From AC-32 sp963821495 (GTDB lineage Bacteria; Actinomycetota; Thermoleophilia; Gaiellales; Gaiellaceae), in NCBI GenBank assembly GCA_963821495.1, contig CAWGEA010000001.1, positions 434,001-498,000 of the forward strand: a DNA stretch of 64,000 bases, read 5' to 3'. A program made the translations under genes and the position numbers. Below the pieces are notes generated by a model. It did no database searches. It was not told the DNA's origin and was given only the letters and a program-made list of their open reading frames with translations. Of this stretch, positions 27,853 through 35,992 are shown piece after piece; position 1 is the stretch's first letter; every line of letters begins with the position of its first letter.

Positions 27853-28233
27853 GCTGGTTCGAGGGTGTCTCCGACTCGCCCCGCCTGGCGACGGTCCTGT
27901 GTGTCAGCAGGCGCGACGAAGGCCAAGCACCATGCCGACAAGGACGAGCACGACCTAAGACTGACGTCGGGCGGCCGAGCGCGGAGCAGCGAACATGGCT
28001 TCGTCGGGCGCTCGAGCTCGCCCATCCCGGTGGACCCGTGGCTCGCGAAGCGCCGCTGGCGGCCGTCGGGTCGCCGACTGAGCCGCCGCGCCGGGCTCAA
28101 GGCACGCCCGGCCTCCTCCCCACTGCGAGCGTAGCGAGCGCCGGCGCACGTGTCTGTGCCGATTCGGTGACCCAAGGCGTCGCCCCTCCGGGCAGCGCCG
28201 CAACCGCGGCAGCAGGGCCTACACTGAGGTCGA
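27853..28233 (+). other. 381-bp intergenic region between yqeY and phoH, mostly unexplained
   Basis: No reading frame here has recognisable protein character, and neither strand shows a tRNA or a T-tailed terminator. It holds the phoH -10 box at its 3' end and, at 28140-28167 on the minus strand, a motif shared with the region upstream of era. A decayed gene or an unrecognised RNA is possible. Confidence 0.5.
28220..28225 (+). promoter_or_regulatory. Probable -10 box (TACACT) of a leaderless phoH promoter
   Basis: The TANNNT hexamer ends 8 nt before the GTG at 28234, with no ribosome-binding site between. Confidence 0.55.
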
Positions 28234-29193
28234 GTGCAGGACGTTCTCTCGGTTTCCAACGACGTCGCCGCCGAGCTCGCGACGGTCGGCGACGGTGTCC
28301 TCGACGCGTTGCGAGAGCGGCTTCGGATCACCCTCCAGCTCCGCGGCAACCGGCTGACGATCGAAGGCGACGACCCGAATGTCGTCCAGGCGCGGGCCGT
28401 CGTCGACGAGCTCGCCGAGCTGGTCGAGGGCGGGCACGAGATCGGCCCCAGCACGGTCGACGCAGTGCTCGCCGCGCTCGACCAGGCCGAGGACATCCGC
28501 GAGGTCTTCGAGGACGTCGTCTGGCGCCACCGTGGCAAGAAGATCTCGCCGAAGACGGTCACGCAGAAGCACTACGTCGAGGCGATCCGCAACCACACGG
28601 TCACCTTCGCGATCGGCCCCGCCGGAACCGGGAAGACGTACCTCGCAATGGCGCTGGCGGTGGCCTCGCTCTCCAGCCGGGAGGTCGGCCGCATCATCCT
28701 CACGCGGCCCGCGGTCGAGGCGGGCGAGCGGCTCGGCTTCCTTCCCGGCGACCTACTCGAGAAGGTCGACCCGTACCTGCGCCCGCTCTACGACGCGCTC
28801 TACGACATGCTCGATCCCGACCGGCTCGCCGCGTACATGGAGAAGGGCACGATCGAGGTCGCTCCGCTCGCGTACATGCGCGGCCGCACGCTGAACGACT
28901 CGTTCATCATCCTCGACGAGGCGCAGAACACGAGCCCCGAGCAGATGCAGATGTTCCTGACACGGCTCGGGTTCGGCTCGAAGGTCGTCGTCACGGGCGA
29001 TGTGACGCAGATCGACCTCCCGCGCGAGCAGGCTTCGGGCCTGATCCAGGTGCAGGACATCCTCGGTGCAATCGACGGGATCGCCTTCATCCGCTTCGGG
29101 CACGAAGACGTCGTTCGCCACAAGCTCGTCCAACGGATCGTGGAGGCCTACAAGCACCACGCCGAGGAGACGGGCACGCAGCGCAGCCGCTAG
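28234..29193 (+). CDS. PhoH-family ATPase
   Basis: A 319-residue PhoH/YbeZ-type protein. An N-terminal KH-like region (LRERLRITLQLRGNRLTIEGDD) precedes the P-loop domain: Walker A GPAGTGKTYLAMALAV, TRPAVEAGERLGFLPGDLLEKVDPYLRPLYDAL and Walker B SFIILDEAQNTSPEQMQMFLTRLG. YbeZ proteins act with YbeY in ribosome and rRNA maturation, and ybeY follows directly 4 bp downstream. It starts with GTG and is apparently leaderless. Confidence 0.93.
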   Translation: MQDVLSVSNDVAAELATVGDGVLDALRERLRITLQLRGNRLTIEGDDPNVVQARAVVDELAELVEGGHEIGPSTVDAVLAALDQAEDIREVFEDVVWRHRGKKISPKTVTQKHYVEAIRNHTVTFAIGPAGTGKTYLAMALAVASLSSREVGRIILTRPAVEAGERLGFLPGDLLEKVDPYLRPLYDALYDMLDPDRLAAYMEKGTIEVAPLAYMRGRTLNDSFIILDEAQNTSPEQMQMFLTRLGFGSKVVVTGDVTQIDLPREQASGLIQVQDILGAIDGIAFIRFGHEDVVRHKLVQRIVEAYKHHAEETGTQRSR

Positions 29194-29197
29194 CGCG

Positions 29198-29575
29198 ATG
29201 ATCTCTGTCGAGGTGTCGAACCGGAGCGGCGTGGAGGTCGAGGAGGAGGCGGCGGCCGAGCTCGCGCGCAGCGTGCTCGCGGGCGAGGGAATCGAGGAGG
29301 GCGAGCTGGGCCTGCACTTCGTGGCCCCGGAGGAGATGCGGACGCTCAAGCGCGACCACCTCGGCGTCGACGAGGTGACCGACGTGCTCTCGTTCCCGAT
29401 CGACGCCCGCGACGACCTCGCCCCTGGGCTGCCGCGGCAGCTCGGCGACGCCGTGCTCTGCCCGCAGGTGGTCGGAGGGGCCTGGCGGCCGGCGCTCGTC
29501 CACGGCTTGCTGCACCTGCTCGGGCACGACCACGGCACGGAGATGGACGCGAAGGAGGCGAGGTGGAGCGCGTGA
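29198..29575 (+). CDS. ybeY: Endoribonuclease YbeY (rRNA maturation factor)
   Basis: A 125-residue zinc metalloenzyme with the signature HGLLHLLGHDH near the C-terminus, three His that bind zinc. LHFVAPEEMRTLKRDHLGVDEVTDVLSFPID is the conserved core. It processes 16S rRNA 3' ends and supports ribosome quality control. It is shorter than the usual 150 because the N-terminus is compact. Its 3' end overlaps the start of the next gene. The PhoH-YbeY pair is conserved in bacteria. Confidence 0.93.
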   Translation: MISVEVSNRSGVEVEEEAAAELARSVLAGEGIEEGELGLHFVAPEEMRTLKRDHLGVDEVTDVLSFPIDARDDLAPGLPRQLGDAVLCPQVVGGAWRPALVHGLLHLLGHDHGTEMDAKEARWSA

Positions 29576-30288
29576 CCCGGCGGCGAGCGCAGAACCTCCT
29601 CGAGAGCTTCAACTTCGCGTTCGAGGGGATCATCCACGTGCTCCGCACGCAGCGGAACATGCGGATCCACTTCCTCGCCGCGGTGATCGTGCTCGTCGCC
29701 GCGGTGGCGGTCGGCGTCTCGAAGCTCGAGCTGATCGCGCTCCTGCTCGCAATCGCCTTCGTGTTCATCACCGAGATGGTCAACTCGGCGATCGAGCAGG
29801 CGATCGACGTCGCGACGACCTCGTTCGATCCGCTGGCGAAGCTGGCGAAGGACATCGCTGCCGGAGCCGTGCTGATCGCGACGGTGAACGCGGTCGCGAT
29901 CGGCTACCTGGTCTTCTCGGGCCAGGTCGCGGACCGCAGCTCGCGACTGCTCGACCGCATCCGTGACGCGCCCGCGCAGGTGACGCTGATCGCGCTCGTG
30001 CTGACGATCATCGTCGTGATCGCGACGAAGGCCTATACCGGGCGCGGCACGCCGCTCCGGGGTGGGCTGCCGTCCGGCCACGCCGCTGTCGCGTTCGCCG
30101 GCTGGATGGCGGCGACGTACATCATCAACGACTCGCATCGCTTCCTGATCTCCTCACTGACCTTCATCATGGCCCTCCTCGTGGCGCAGACGCGGGTCGA
30201 ATCCGGAGTGCACTCGGCGCTCGAGGTCGCCTACGGCGGCGTGCTCGGCGCCCTGATCACGCTGGTCGTCTTCCAGGTGCTGGCGTGA
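29563..30288 (+). CDS. DgkA-type lipid kinase fused to a PAP2 phosphatase domain
   Basis: A 241-residue membrane protein in two parts. Residues about 10-125 are a prokaryotic diacylglycerol/undecaprenol kinase domain: FNFAFEGIIHVLRTQRNMRIHFLAAV and ITEMVNSAIEQAIDVAT. Residues about 145-240 are a PAP2 phosphatase half with KAYTGRGTPLRGGLPSGHAAVAF (KX6RP-like and PSGH) and TRVESGVHSALEV (RX5HX3E), in which the usual Asp is Glu. Joining a kinase and a phosphatase in one chain suggests control of undecaprenol or diacylglycerol phosphate. The start may be the GTG at 29563 or at 29572; both overlap ybeY. Confidence 0.85.
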   Translation: MERVTRRRAQNLLESFNFAFEGIIHVLRTQRNMRIHFLAAVIVLVAAVAVGVSKLELIALLLAIAFVFITEMVNSAIEQAIDVATTSFDPLAKLAKDIAAGAVLIATVNAVAIGYLVFSGQVADRSSRLLDRIRDAPAQVTLIALVLTIIVVIATKAYTGRGTPLRGGLPSGHAAVAFAGWMAATYIINDSHRFLISSLTFIMALLVAQTRVESGVHSALEVAYGGVLGALITLVVFQVLA

Positions 30289-30650
30289 GCGACGAGCTGT
30301 ACGAGCGCGCGGTCGCCGTGGCGGAGCGGGCGTACGCCCCGTACTCGAACTACCTCGTGGGCGCAGCGGTGCGGGCGCGCGACGGGCGCGTGTTCGAGGG
30401 CGTCAACGTCGAGAACGCCGCGTACCCGCTCGGTGTCTGCGCCGAGAAGGTGGCGATCTCGAACGCGGTCGTCGCCGGATGCCGGCCGGGCGACCTGGAG
30501 GCGATCGGCATCACCGCGTCTCCGTGCGGCGGCTGCCGGCAGTGGCTGTACGAGTTCCGGCTCGACACTGTCACCTTCCGCAACCGTGACGGCGAGGTCG
30601 TGAGCTACGCGCCGGCCGAGCTGCTGCCCGACACGTGGGACCTCGAATAA
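30285..30650 (+). CDS. cdd: Cytidine deaminase
   Basis: A 121-residue homotetrameric-type cytidine deaminase. The zinc site is built from CAEKVAI (Cys-Ala-Glu, catalytic Glu) and PCGGCRQ; NVENAAYPLGV binds the ribose. It converts cytidine and deoxycytidine to uridine forms in pyrimidine salvage. The 4-bp overlap with the kinase-phosphatase gene (GTGA) places it in the same operon. The pairing of cdd with era is common. Confidence 0.95.
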   Translation: MSDELYERAVAVAERAYAPYSNYLVGAAVRARDGRVFEGVNVENAAYPLGVCAEKVAISNAVVAGCRPGDLEAIGITASPCGGCRQWLYEFRLDTVTFRNRDGEVVSYAPAELLPDTWDLE

Positions 30651-30762
30651 CGGCGGCCGCTGCCGTGCCGCCGCCGCAGAAGTTGCCGAATCGTCACGGA
30701 GCCGTGACAGACACGTGCGCCGGCGGACGGTATCGTCACCGCCGAGGGCGGCGGGCAGTCAT

Positions 30763-30779
30763 CCCCACCCAGGGTGGGG
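30763..30779 (+). promoter_or_regulatory. Perfect C/G-tract inverted repeat upstream of era
   Basis: CCCCACCC and GGGTGGGG form a perfect 8-bp palindrome around a single A, ending 10 bp before the era start. The G/C-tract form recalls CsoR-type metal-repressor operators, but no such regulator is nearby. As RNA it would also make a stable hairpin that could mask the TTG start. Confidence 0.45.
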
Positions 30780-30789
30780 GTATGGGACA

Positions 30790-31650
30790 TTGAGGAGCGG
30801 GTTCGTCGCAGTCGCGGGGCGGCCGAACGTCGGCAAGTCGACGCTCGTGAACGCACTCGCCGGTGGGAAGGTCGCGATCGTCTCCGACAAGCCGCAGACG
30901 ACGCGGCGGCGCGTGATCGGAATCGCCCACGGTGACGACCACCAGCTGGTGCTCGCCGACCTCCCCGGCTTCCAGCGCCCGCGCGATGCGCTCACGGAGC
31001 GCATGCAGCGCACCGTCGACCAGTCGCTCGAGGACGTCGAGGGAGTGCTCTTCGTCCTCTCCGCCCGCGAGCGCATCGGCGCCGGCGACCGCTTCATCGC
31101 CGAGCGTGTCTTCTCAATCGGCGTGCCCGTCGTGATCGCGCTGAACAAGGTCGACCGGCTCAAGCCCGGCCACATCGCCGAGCAGATGCAGAACGCCGCG
31201 CGGCTCGGCGAGTTCCTCTCGCTGCATCCGGTCAGCGCGCTCACCGGCGACGGCATCGGCGAGCTGCGGGAAGACCTCGTCTCGCTGCTCCCGGAGGGCC
31301 CCGCGTACTACCCGACCGATCTGCGCACCGACCTCGCGCCCGAGCTGCAGATCGCCGAGCTCGTCCGCGAGAAGGCGCTCCAGCTGACGCGCGAGGAGGT
31401 GCCACACGCGATCTCGGTCGAGGTCGAGGAGCTGGGCGAAAAGGCCGTCCGCGCGACGATCTTCGTCGAGACCGAGTCGCAGAAGCAGATCGTGATCGGC
31501 AAAGGTGGTTCCGTCGTCAAGCAGATCGGGACGCGAGCCCGCCCCGAGATCGAGCACCTGCTCGGCCACCCGGTCTTCCTCGACCTGAACGTGAAGACGC
31601 GACCGCGCTGGCGACGCGACGAGGCGATGCTCGAGCGCCTGGGTATCTGA
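30790..31650 (+). CDS. era: GTPase Era
   Basis: A 286-residue GTPase required for 16S rRNA processing and 30S assembly. G1 is GRPNVGKST, TTRRRVIGI is the switch I region, G3 is DLPGF and G4 is NKVD. The C-terminal KH domain has KQIVIGKGGSVVKQIGTRARPEIEHLLG. I chose the TTG at 30790 (RSGFVAVAGRPNVGKS) because the P-loop follows at normal distance; the frame is open upstream without homology. It is separated from cdd by 139 bp containing a G-rich palindrome. It is followed by a HAD gene rather than recO. Confidence 0.94.
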   Translation: MRSGFVAVAGRPNVGKSTLVNALAGGKVAIVSDKPQTTRRRVIGIAHGDDHQLVLADLPGFQRPRDALTERMQRTVDQSLEDVEGVLFVLSARERIGAGDRFIAERVFSIGVPVVIALNKVDRLKPGHIAEQMQNAARLGEFLSLHPVSALTGDGIGELREDLVSLLPEGPAYYPTDLRTDLAPELQIAELVREKALQLTREEVPHAISVEVEELGEKAVRATIFVETESQKQIVIGKGGSVVKQIGTRARPEIEHLLGHPVFLDLNVKTRPRWRRDEAMLERLGI

Positions 31651-31655
31651 GCCCC

Positions 31656-32300
31656 GTGCGCCGCCTCCTGCTGTTCGACGTCGACGGCACGCTCTTCCTC
31701 ACCCACGACACGCTCGCAGGCGAGGCGCTGCGCGAGACGCTCGAGGAGCGGTTCGACGTGTTGCTTCCCGAGGACGCGATCGAACAAGTCGACCACGAGG
31801 GGCAGACCTCGCTGCGCATCGCGCGGCTGGTGCTCCATCGGGCGGGCCTCGACGAGGCACAGCTCGGTGGCGGCCTCGCTGCTTGGTGCCCGTGCTTCGC
31901 CGAGCGCTACCTGGAGCTGCTGTCCGGGGCCGACACGCGCGACTGGCGCGTCGCGCCGGGCGCCGAGACCTTGCTCGAGCGGCTGGCCGCCGCAGGCCAC
32001 CGCCTCGCTCTCCTCACCGGCAACCCGGAGCCGATGGCCCGCGCCCGCCTGGAGCGGCTCGGCCTCTCGCGGTTCTTCCCGGCAGGCGACGGTGCCTTCG
32101 GCTGCGAGGCCGAGTCGCGCGTCGAGCTGATCCACCTCGCCCGGGCTCGCGCCGGCGGCTGGCCGGCCGCCGCGACGGTCGAGGTGGGCGACACCCGGCG
32201 CGACGTCGACAGCGCCCACGAGGCGGGCATCGACTCGATCCGAGTCGACGCCTCGGGCCTCGCCGGGGCCGCTCGGCAGCTCCTGTCCCGCGCGGGCTAG
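31656..32300 (+). CDS. HAD-superfamily hydrolase (phosphoglycolate phosphatase-like)
   Basis: A 214-residue HAD phosphatase. Motif I is LLFDVDGTL with the nucleophile Asp, motif II is LALLTGN, and motif IV is VEVGDTRRDVDSAHEAG. The alpha-helical cap between motifs I and II is of the C1 type. The substrate cannot be named; many relatives act on phosphoglycolate or nucleotides. GTG start 5 bp after era, so it is part of that operon. Confidence 0.88.
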   Translation: MRRLLLFDVDGTLFLTHDTLAGEALRETLEERFDVLLPEDAIEQVDHEGQTSLRIARLVLHRAGLDEAQLGGGLAAWCPCFAERYLELLSGADTRDWRVAPGAETLLERLAAAGHRLALLTGNPEPMARARLERLGLSRFFPAGDGAFGCEAESRVELIHLARARAGGWPAAATVEVGDTRRDVDSAHEAGIDSIRVDASGLAGAARQLLSRAG

Positions 32301-32315
32301 CCGGCTCGCCGGGGC

Positions 32316-32321
32316 TACACT
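32316..32321 (+). promoter_or_regulatory. Probable -10 box (TACACT) of a leaderless deoC promoter
   Basis: The hexamer ends 6 nt before the ATG at 32328, so the mRNA probably begins at or next to the start codon. Confidence 0.5.
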
Positions 32322-32327
32322 CCGCCA

Positions 32328-33266
32328 ATGGCGCAGGCGCCAGCGCTCCCGACCGGCTTCGAGCTCCCGCTCGAGCCGCGGCTGCCGCGGATCGGGTCGA
32401 TCGACCAGGTCGCGCTCGAGGAGCGCGCCGCGACACTCGCGAAGCGGAGCATCAAGCGCGAGGCGAAGGTCTTCGCGCTCGAGCTCGCCGTGCGGATGAC
32501 CGACCTGACGACGCTCGAAGGTGCGGACACTCCCGGCAAGGTCGCCGCGCTCGCCTCGAAGGCGATTCGCCCCGATCCCTCGGATGCGAGTGTGCCCTCG
32601 GTGGCCGCGCTCTGCGTCTACCCGAATCTCGTGCCCACGGCGGTCGAGCGGCTCGGGGACAGCGGCGTGAAGGTGGCCTCGGTCGCGACCGCCTTCCCCT
32701 CGGGCCAGTCGCCGCTCGAGACGAAGCTCGACGAGGTGCGCTGGGTCGTGCAGCACGGCGCCGACGAGGTCGACATGGTGATCGACCGGGGCGCGTTCCT
32801 GTCGGGGCGCTACGCGAAGGTCTACGACGAGATCGTCCGCGTGAAGGAGGCCTGCGGCGAGGCGCACCTGAAGGTGATCCTCGAGACCGGCGAGCTCGGC
32901 ACCTACGACAACGTGCGGCGCGCGTCGCTGATCGCGATCGCCGCGGGGGCCGACTTCATCAAGACCTCGACGGGGAAGCTCTCCTCCGCCGCGACGCTGC
33001 CCGTCGCGCTCGTGATGCTCGAGGCCATCCGCGATGTCTTCGAGGAGACCGGGCGGCGAGTCGGCTTCAAGCCGGCGGGCGGAATCCGCAACGCCAAGCA
33101 GGCCGTCCAGCACCTCGTGCTGCTGCACGAGACGCTCGGCGTCGAGTGGCTGACGCCCGACCTCTACCGCTTCGGCGCCTCGTCGCTCCTGAACGACATC
33201 CTGATGCAGCTGCGCAAGGAGAAGACCGGGCGCTACCAGAGCCCGGACTACTTCACGCTCGACTAA
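32328..33266 (+). CDS. deoC: Deoxyribose-phosphate aldolase
   Basis: A 312-residue class I aldolase that splits 2-deoxyribose 5-phosphate into acetaldehyde and glyceraldehyde 3-phosphate. The Schiff-base Lys lies in ADFIKTSTGKLSSAATLPVALVMLEAI, the second active-site Lys in GRRVGFKPAGGIRNAKQAV, and EVDMVIDRGAFLSGRYAKVYDEI is a barrel strand. It belongs to the long DeoC form with an N-terminal extension of about 60 residues. Two aldehyde dehydrogenase genes lie downstream beyond a peptidase gene, which fits disposal of the acetaldehyde product. Confidence 0.94.
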   Translation: MAQAPALPTGFELPLEPRLPRIGSIDQVALEERAATLAKRSIKREAKVFALELAVRMTDLTTLEGADTPGKVAALASKAIRPDPSDASVPSVAALCVYPNLVPTAVERLGDSGVKVASVATAFPSGQSPLETKLDEVRWVVQHGADEVDMVIDRGAFLSGRYAKVYDEIVRVKEACGEAHLKVILETGELGTYDNVRRASLIAIAAGADFIKTSTGKLSSAATLPVALVMLEAIRDVFEETGRRVGFKPAGGIRNAKQAVQHLVLLHETLGVEWLTPDLYRFGASSLLNDILMQLRKEKTGRYQSPDYFTLD

Positions 33267-33389
33267 GGCGCCGACTCGGCGGCGCCGACCAGGAGAGGCT
33301 GTGCGGGCTGCTGCCCGCGCGGCCGTTTGACGCCGACTCGGCGGCGCCGACCAGGAGAGGCTGTGCGGGCTCTGCCCGCGCGGCCGTTT
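33267..33389 (-). repeat. Two tandem 61-62-bp two-hairpin repeats at the deoC/peptidase convergent junction
   Basis: The two units span 33267-33328 and 33329-33389. Read on the minus strand each begins ACGGCC, forms hairpin 1 from two 5-bp helices separated by an internal loop (CG opposite CA) with an AGCA or AGA loop, then CTCCTGG, then hairpin 2 pairing GGCGCCG with CGGCGCC-like sequence. The second hairpin is nearly identical to that of the livK array, while hairpin 1 has different bases but the same shape. Confidence 0.8.
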
Positions 33390-33401
33390 GGCTCGTAACC
33401 G

Positions 33402-34436
33402 CTACTGCAGGATGCCGCGGGCGACGAAAGCGTGGCGCACGGTGTTGGCGACCCCGGCGTTGTAGAGCTGCGCCGCTGCCGCGACCGTCCGGTTCGCCAG
33501 GTCGGCCATCGTCGTCCCCGGGAAGTCGAACGATCCCTGCAGGATGATCGTGTCGGCCATCGTGTGCCCGAGCGCCTGCCGGATGTCCCACAGCGCCCGC
33601 GACCAGATCAGGCCGTCGTGGTGGACCTCGCCGTTCAGGTCCTGCGGGTAGTGGGCGTTCGTGTCCACGCGCCGGAGGCAGTGCGGCACCGAGCTCGTGT
33701 ACGAGGTCGAGTCCCAGTCGGCCACGCAGCCGAGCGGCTCGAGCTGCGGGATGCCGAGCGACTGGTCGACGACGTCGGAGACCGTGACGGCCCAGTAGTC
33801 GCCGAAGCCCTCGCTGATCGCGCCGGCCTCCTCCGAGGCGAAGCTGAAGTTCTGCGAGAAGTGGATCGCATGCCCGTACTCGTGGAGGATCACCTCGCCG
33901 TCCTCCGCGTCGTCGACGCCGCCCTTGCCGAAGCGCAGCTCGTTCTTCGGGTGGTCGGTCGCGAACGAGTTGTCGTAGCCGAGCTGGTTGATGCGAACGG
34001 CCTGCGGGCGGTTGTCGATCCCGCGCCGGCTGACCCCGAATCCGAGGCTGTGGATGTACTTCTGGGCCTCCGTGACCCAGTAGTACGCCATCACCTGCTC
34101 GAACTCGTCCTGGTGACGCGTGTACGCGAAGGTGTTCGTGGGCGAGAAGGCCAGGTTGCCGGTCGAGCTGTAGACGTTCGCGTAGTCGCCGTGCAGGAAG
34201 CCGCTGCCGTCGAGGTTGGTCAGGGTCACGGTGTGGTACGCCGCGGCCGGGACCGCTGCGTCGCTGTCCTTCTGGTCGGTCAACGACTCGTCGCCGAGGC
34301 TCTGCACCGGGTTCGAGAGGAACACCGAGCCGCTCCCGGTGGAGCTGCCGTTACCGACCTTGCCGGCGCCGGCCGCCGTCACGACCGCCACAGCCGCCAC
34401 CAGCACGAAAACCGCGATGAAAAGCTTGCCGCGCAT
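33402..34436 (-). CDS. Secreted zinc metallopeptidase, HEXXH type (fungalysin M36-like)
   Basis: A 344-residue exported protein with a signal peptide (KLFIAVFVLVAAVAVVTAAGAG). The zinc site is VILHEYGHAIHFSQ (HEXXH), with a downstream Glu in AGAISEGFGDYWAV, about 25 residues later, as in gluzincins. NAHYPQDLNGEVHHDGLIWSRALWDIRQALG and the closing LYNAGVANTVRHAFVARGI resemble the C-terminal half of M36/M4 peptidases. No propeptide domain is evident, so it is shorter than typical fungalysins. ATG at 34436 begins the signal peptide. Confidence 0.82.
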   Translation of the reverse strand: MRGKLFIAVFVLVAAVAVVTAAGAGKVGNGSSTGSGSVFLSNPVQSLGDESLTDQKDSDAAVPAAAYHTVTLTNLDGSGFLHGDYANVYSSTGNLAFSPTNTFAYTRHQDEFEQVMAYYWVTEAQKYIHSLGFGVSRRGIDNRPQAVRINQLGYDNSFATDHPKNELRFGKGGVDDAEDGEVILHEYGHAIHFSQNFSFASEEAGAISEGFGDYWAVTVSDVVDQSLGIPQLEPLGCVADWDSTSYTSSVPHCLRRVDTNAHYPQDLNGEVHHDGLIWSRALWDIRQALGHTMADTIILQGSFDFPGTTMADLANRTVAAAAQLYNAGVANTVRHAFVARGILQ

Positions 34437-34508
34437 GTGAACCCTCCCCGCTCGCTCCAATCCTCGCGCGGACCGTAGCGGGGATCCTGGCGTGCGTCCA
34501 GGGGCGGC

Positions 34509-34514
34509 TAAGCT
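34509..34514 (+). promoter_or_regulatory. Probable -10 box (TAAGCT) of a leaderless promoter for the aldehyde dehydrogenase operon
   Basis: The hexamer ends 8 nt before the GTG at 34523, and no Shine-Dalgarno sequence is present. Confidence 0.5.
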
Positions 34515-34522
34515 AGCCGCGG

Positions 34523-35992
34523 GTGACCGAGCTCGAGCGAAAGCAGGATCGCGCGCCGATACCGGCCGACTGGACCTACGCGAGCGCGCCGGAGTCGCGG
34601 GAGATCGTCCGTCTGCGCGAGCGCTACGGCCACTTCGTCGGCGGCGAGTGGCTCGAGCCGAAGGAGACGTACACGACGATCGAGCCGGCGAGCGAGGAAC
34701 CGCTGGCGGAGGTCGGCCAGGCGACGGACGCAGAGGTGCAGCTCGCCGTCGAGGCCGCGCGCGAGGCGTTCGCCAACGGCTGGTCGGCGCTTCCCGGCTC
34801 CGAACGGGCGAAGTACCTCTTCCGGATCGCGCGCATCCTGCAGGAGCGCTCGCGGGAGTTCGCCGTGCTGGAGTCGCTGAACGGCGGCAAACCGATCCGC
34901 GAGTCGCGCGACGTCGACCTGCCGCTCGCGGCGGCGCACTTCTTCTACTACGCGGGCTGGGCCGACAAGCTCGAGTACGCCTTCCCGAACCGCAAGCCGA
35001 AGCCGCTCGGCGTCGCGGGCCAGATCATCCCGTGGAACTTCCCCCTGCTGATGCTGGCCTGGAAGGTCGCCCCCGCGATCGCCGCCGGGAACACCGTGGT
35101 GCTGAAGCCGGCCGAGACGACGCCGCTCTCGGCACTCCTCTTCTGCGACGTGCTGCGCCAGGCGGAGCTGCCGCCGGGTGTCGTCAACATCGTCACGGGC
35201 GACGGCGGCACGGGCGCTGCGATCGTCAAGAGCGAGGTCGACAAGATCGCGTTCACCGGCTCGACCGAGGTCGGCAAGGCGATCCAGCGCGAGCTCGCGG
35301 GCACGGGCAAGAAGCTGACGCTCGAGCTCGGCGGCAAGGCGGCGAACGTGATCTTCGACGACGCCGCGCTCGACCAGGCGGTCGAGGGGATCGTCAACGG
35401 CATCTACTTCAACCAGGGCCACGTCTGCTGCGCCGGCTCCCGGCTGCTCGTGCAGGAGTCGGTCTACGAGGACGTGATCGACAAGCTCAAGCGGCGCCTG
35501 ACGACGCTGCGGGTCGGCGATCCGCTCGACAAGAACACCGACGTCGGCGCGATCAACTCGAAGGCGCAGCTCGAGAAGATCCAGGAGCTGGTGGCCAGCG
35601 GGGAGGAGGAGGGCGCCGAGATCTACCAGCCGCCGTGCCGCCTCCCGGAGAAGGGCTACTGGTTCGTTCCGACGGTCTTCACGAACGTGGCGCAGAGCTA
35701 CCGGATCGCGCAGGAGGAGATCTTCGGACCGGTGCTCTCGGTGCTGACCTTCCGGACGCCCGACGAGGCGGTCGAGAAGGCGAACAACACGCCGTACGGC
35801 CTCTCCGCGGGCGTGTGGACCGAGAAGGGCTCGCGGATCCTCTCGATGGCTCAGCGCCTGCGCGCCGGGGTGATCTGGGCGAACACCTACAACCGCTTCG
35901 ACCCGGCCTCGCCGTTCGGCGGCTACAAGGAGTCGGGCTTCGGCCGCGAGGGCGGGCTGCACGGGCTCGAGCCCTACCTCGACTTCGAATGA
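34523..35992 (+). CDS. Aldehyde dehydrogenase (NAD(P)+-dependent)
   Basis: A 489-residue enzyme oxidising an aldehyde to the acid. The NAD-binding region has IIPWNFPLLMLAWKVAPAIAAGNT and FTGSTEVGKAI. The catalytic Glu lies in LELGGKAANVIFDDA and the nucleophile in NQGHVCCAGSRL; EEIFGPVLSVLTF and FGGYKESGFGREGG are C-terminal family motifs. The substrate is not fixed by sequence; proximity to deoC suggests acetaldehyde or a related short aldehyde. Its stop overlaps the SnoaL-like gene as ATGA. Confidence 0.93.
   Translation: MTELERKQDRAPIPADWTYASAPESREIVRLRERYGHFVGGEWLEPKETYTTIEPASEEPLAEVGQATDAEVQLAVEAAREAFANGWSALPGSERAKYLFRIARILQERSREFAVLESLNGGKPIRESRDVDLPLAAAHFFYYAGWADKLEYAFPNRKPKPLGVAGQIIPWNFPLLMLAWKVAPAIAAGNTVVLKPAETTPLSALLFCDVLRQAELPPGVVNIVTGDGGTGAAIVKSEVDKIAFTGSTEVGKAIQRELAGTGKKLTLELGGKAANVIFDDAALDQAVEGIVNGIYFNQGHVCCAGSRLLVQESVYEDVIDKLKRRLTTLRVGDPLDKNTDVGAINSKAQLEKIQELVASGEEEGAEIYQPPCRLPEKGYWFVPTVFTNVAQSYRIAQEEIFGPVLSVLTFRTPDEAVEKANNTPYGLSAGVWTEKGSRILSMAQRLRAGVIWANTYNRFDPASPFGGYKESGFGREGGLHGLEPYLDFE

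Noticed and set aside
27865..28134. An 89-codon frame in the yqeY-phoH gap
   Set aside because: No ribosome site, compositionally random Arg/Ser/Pro-rich translation and no recognisable domain.
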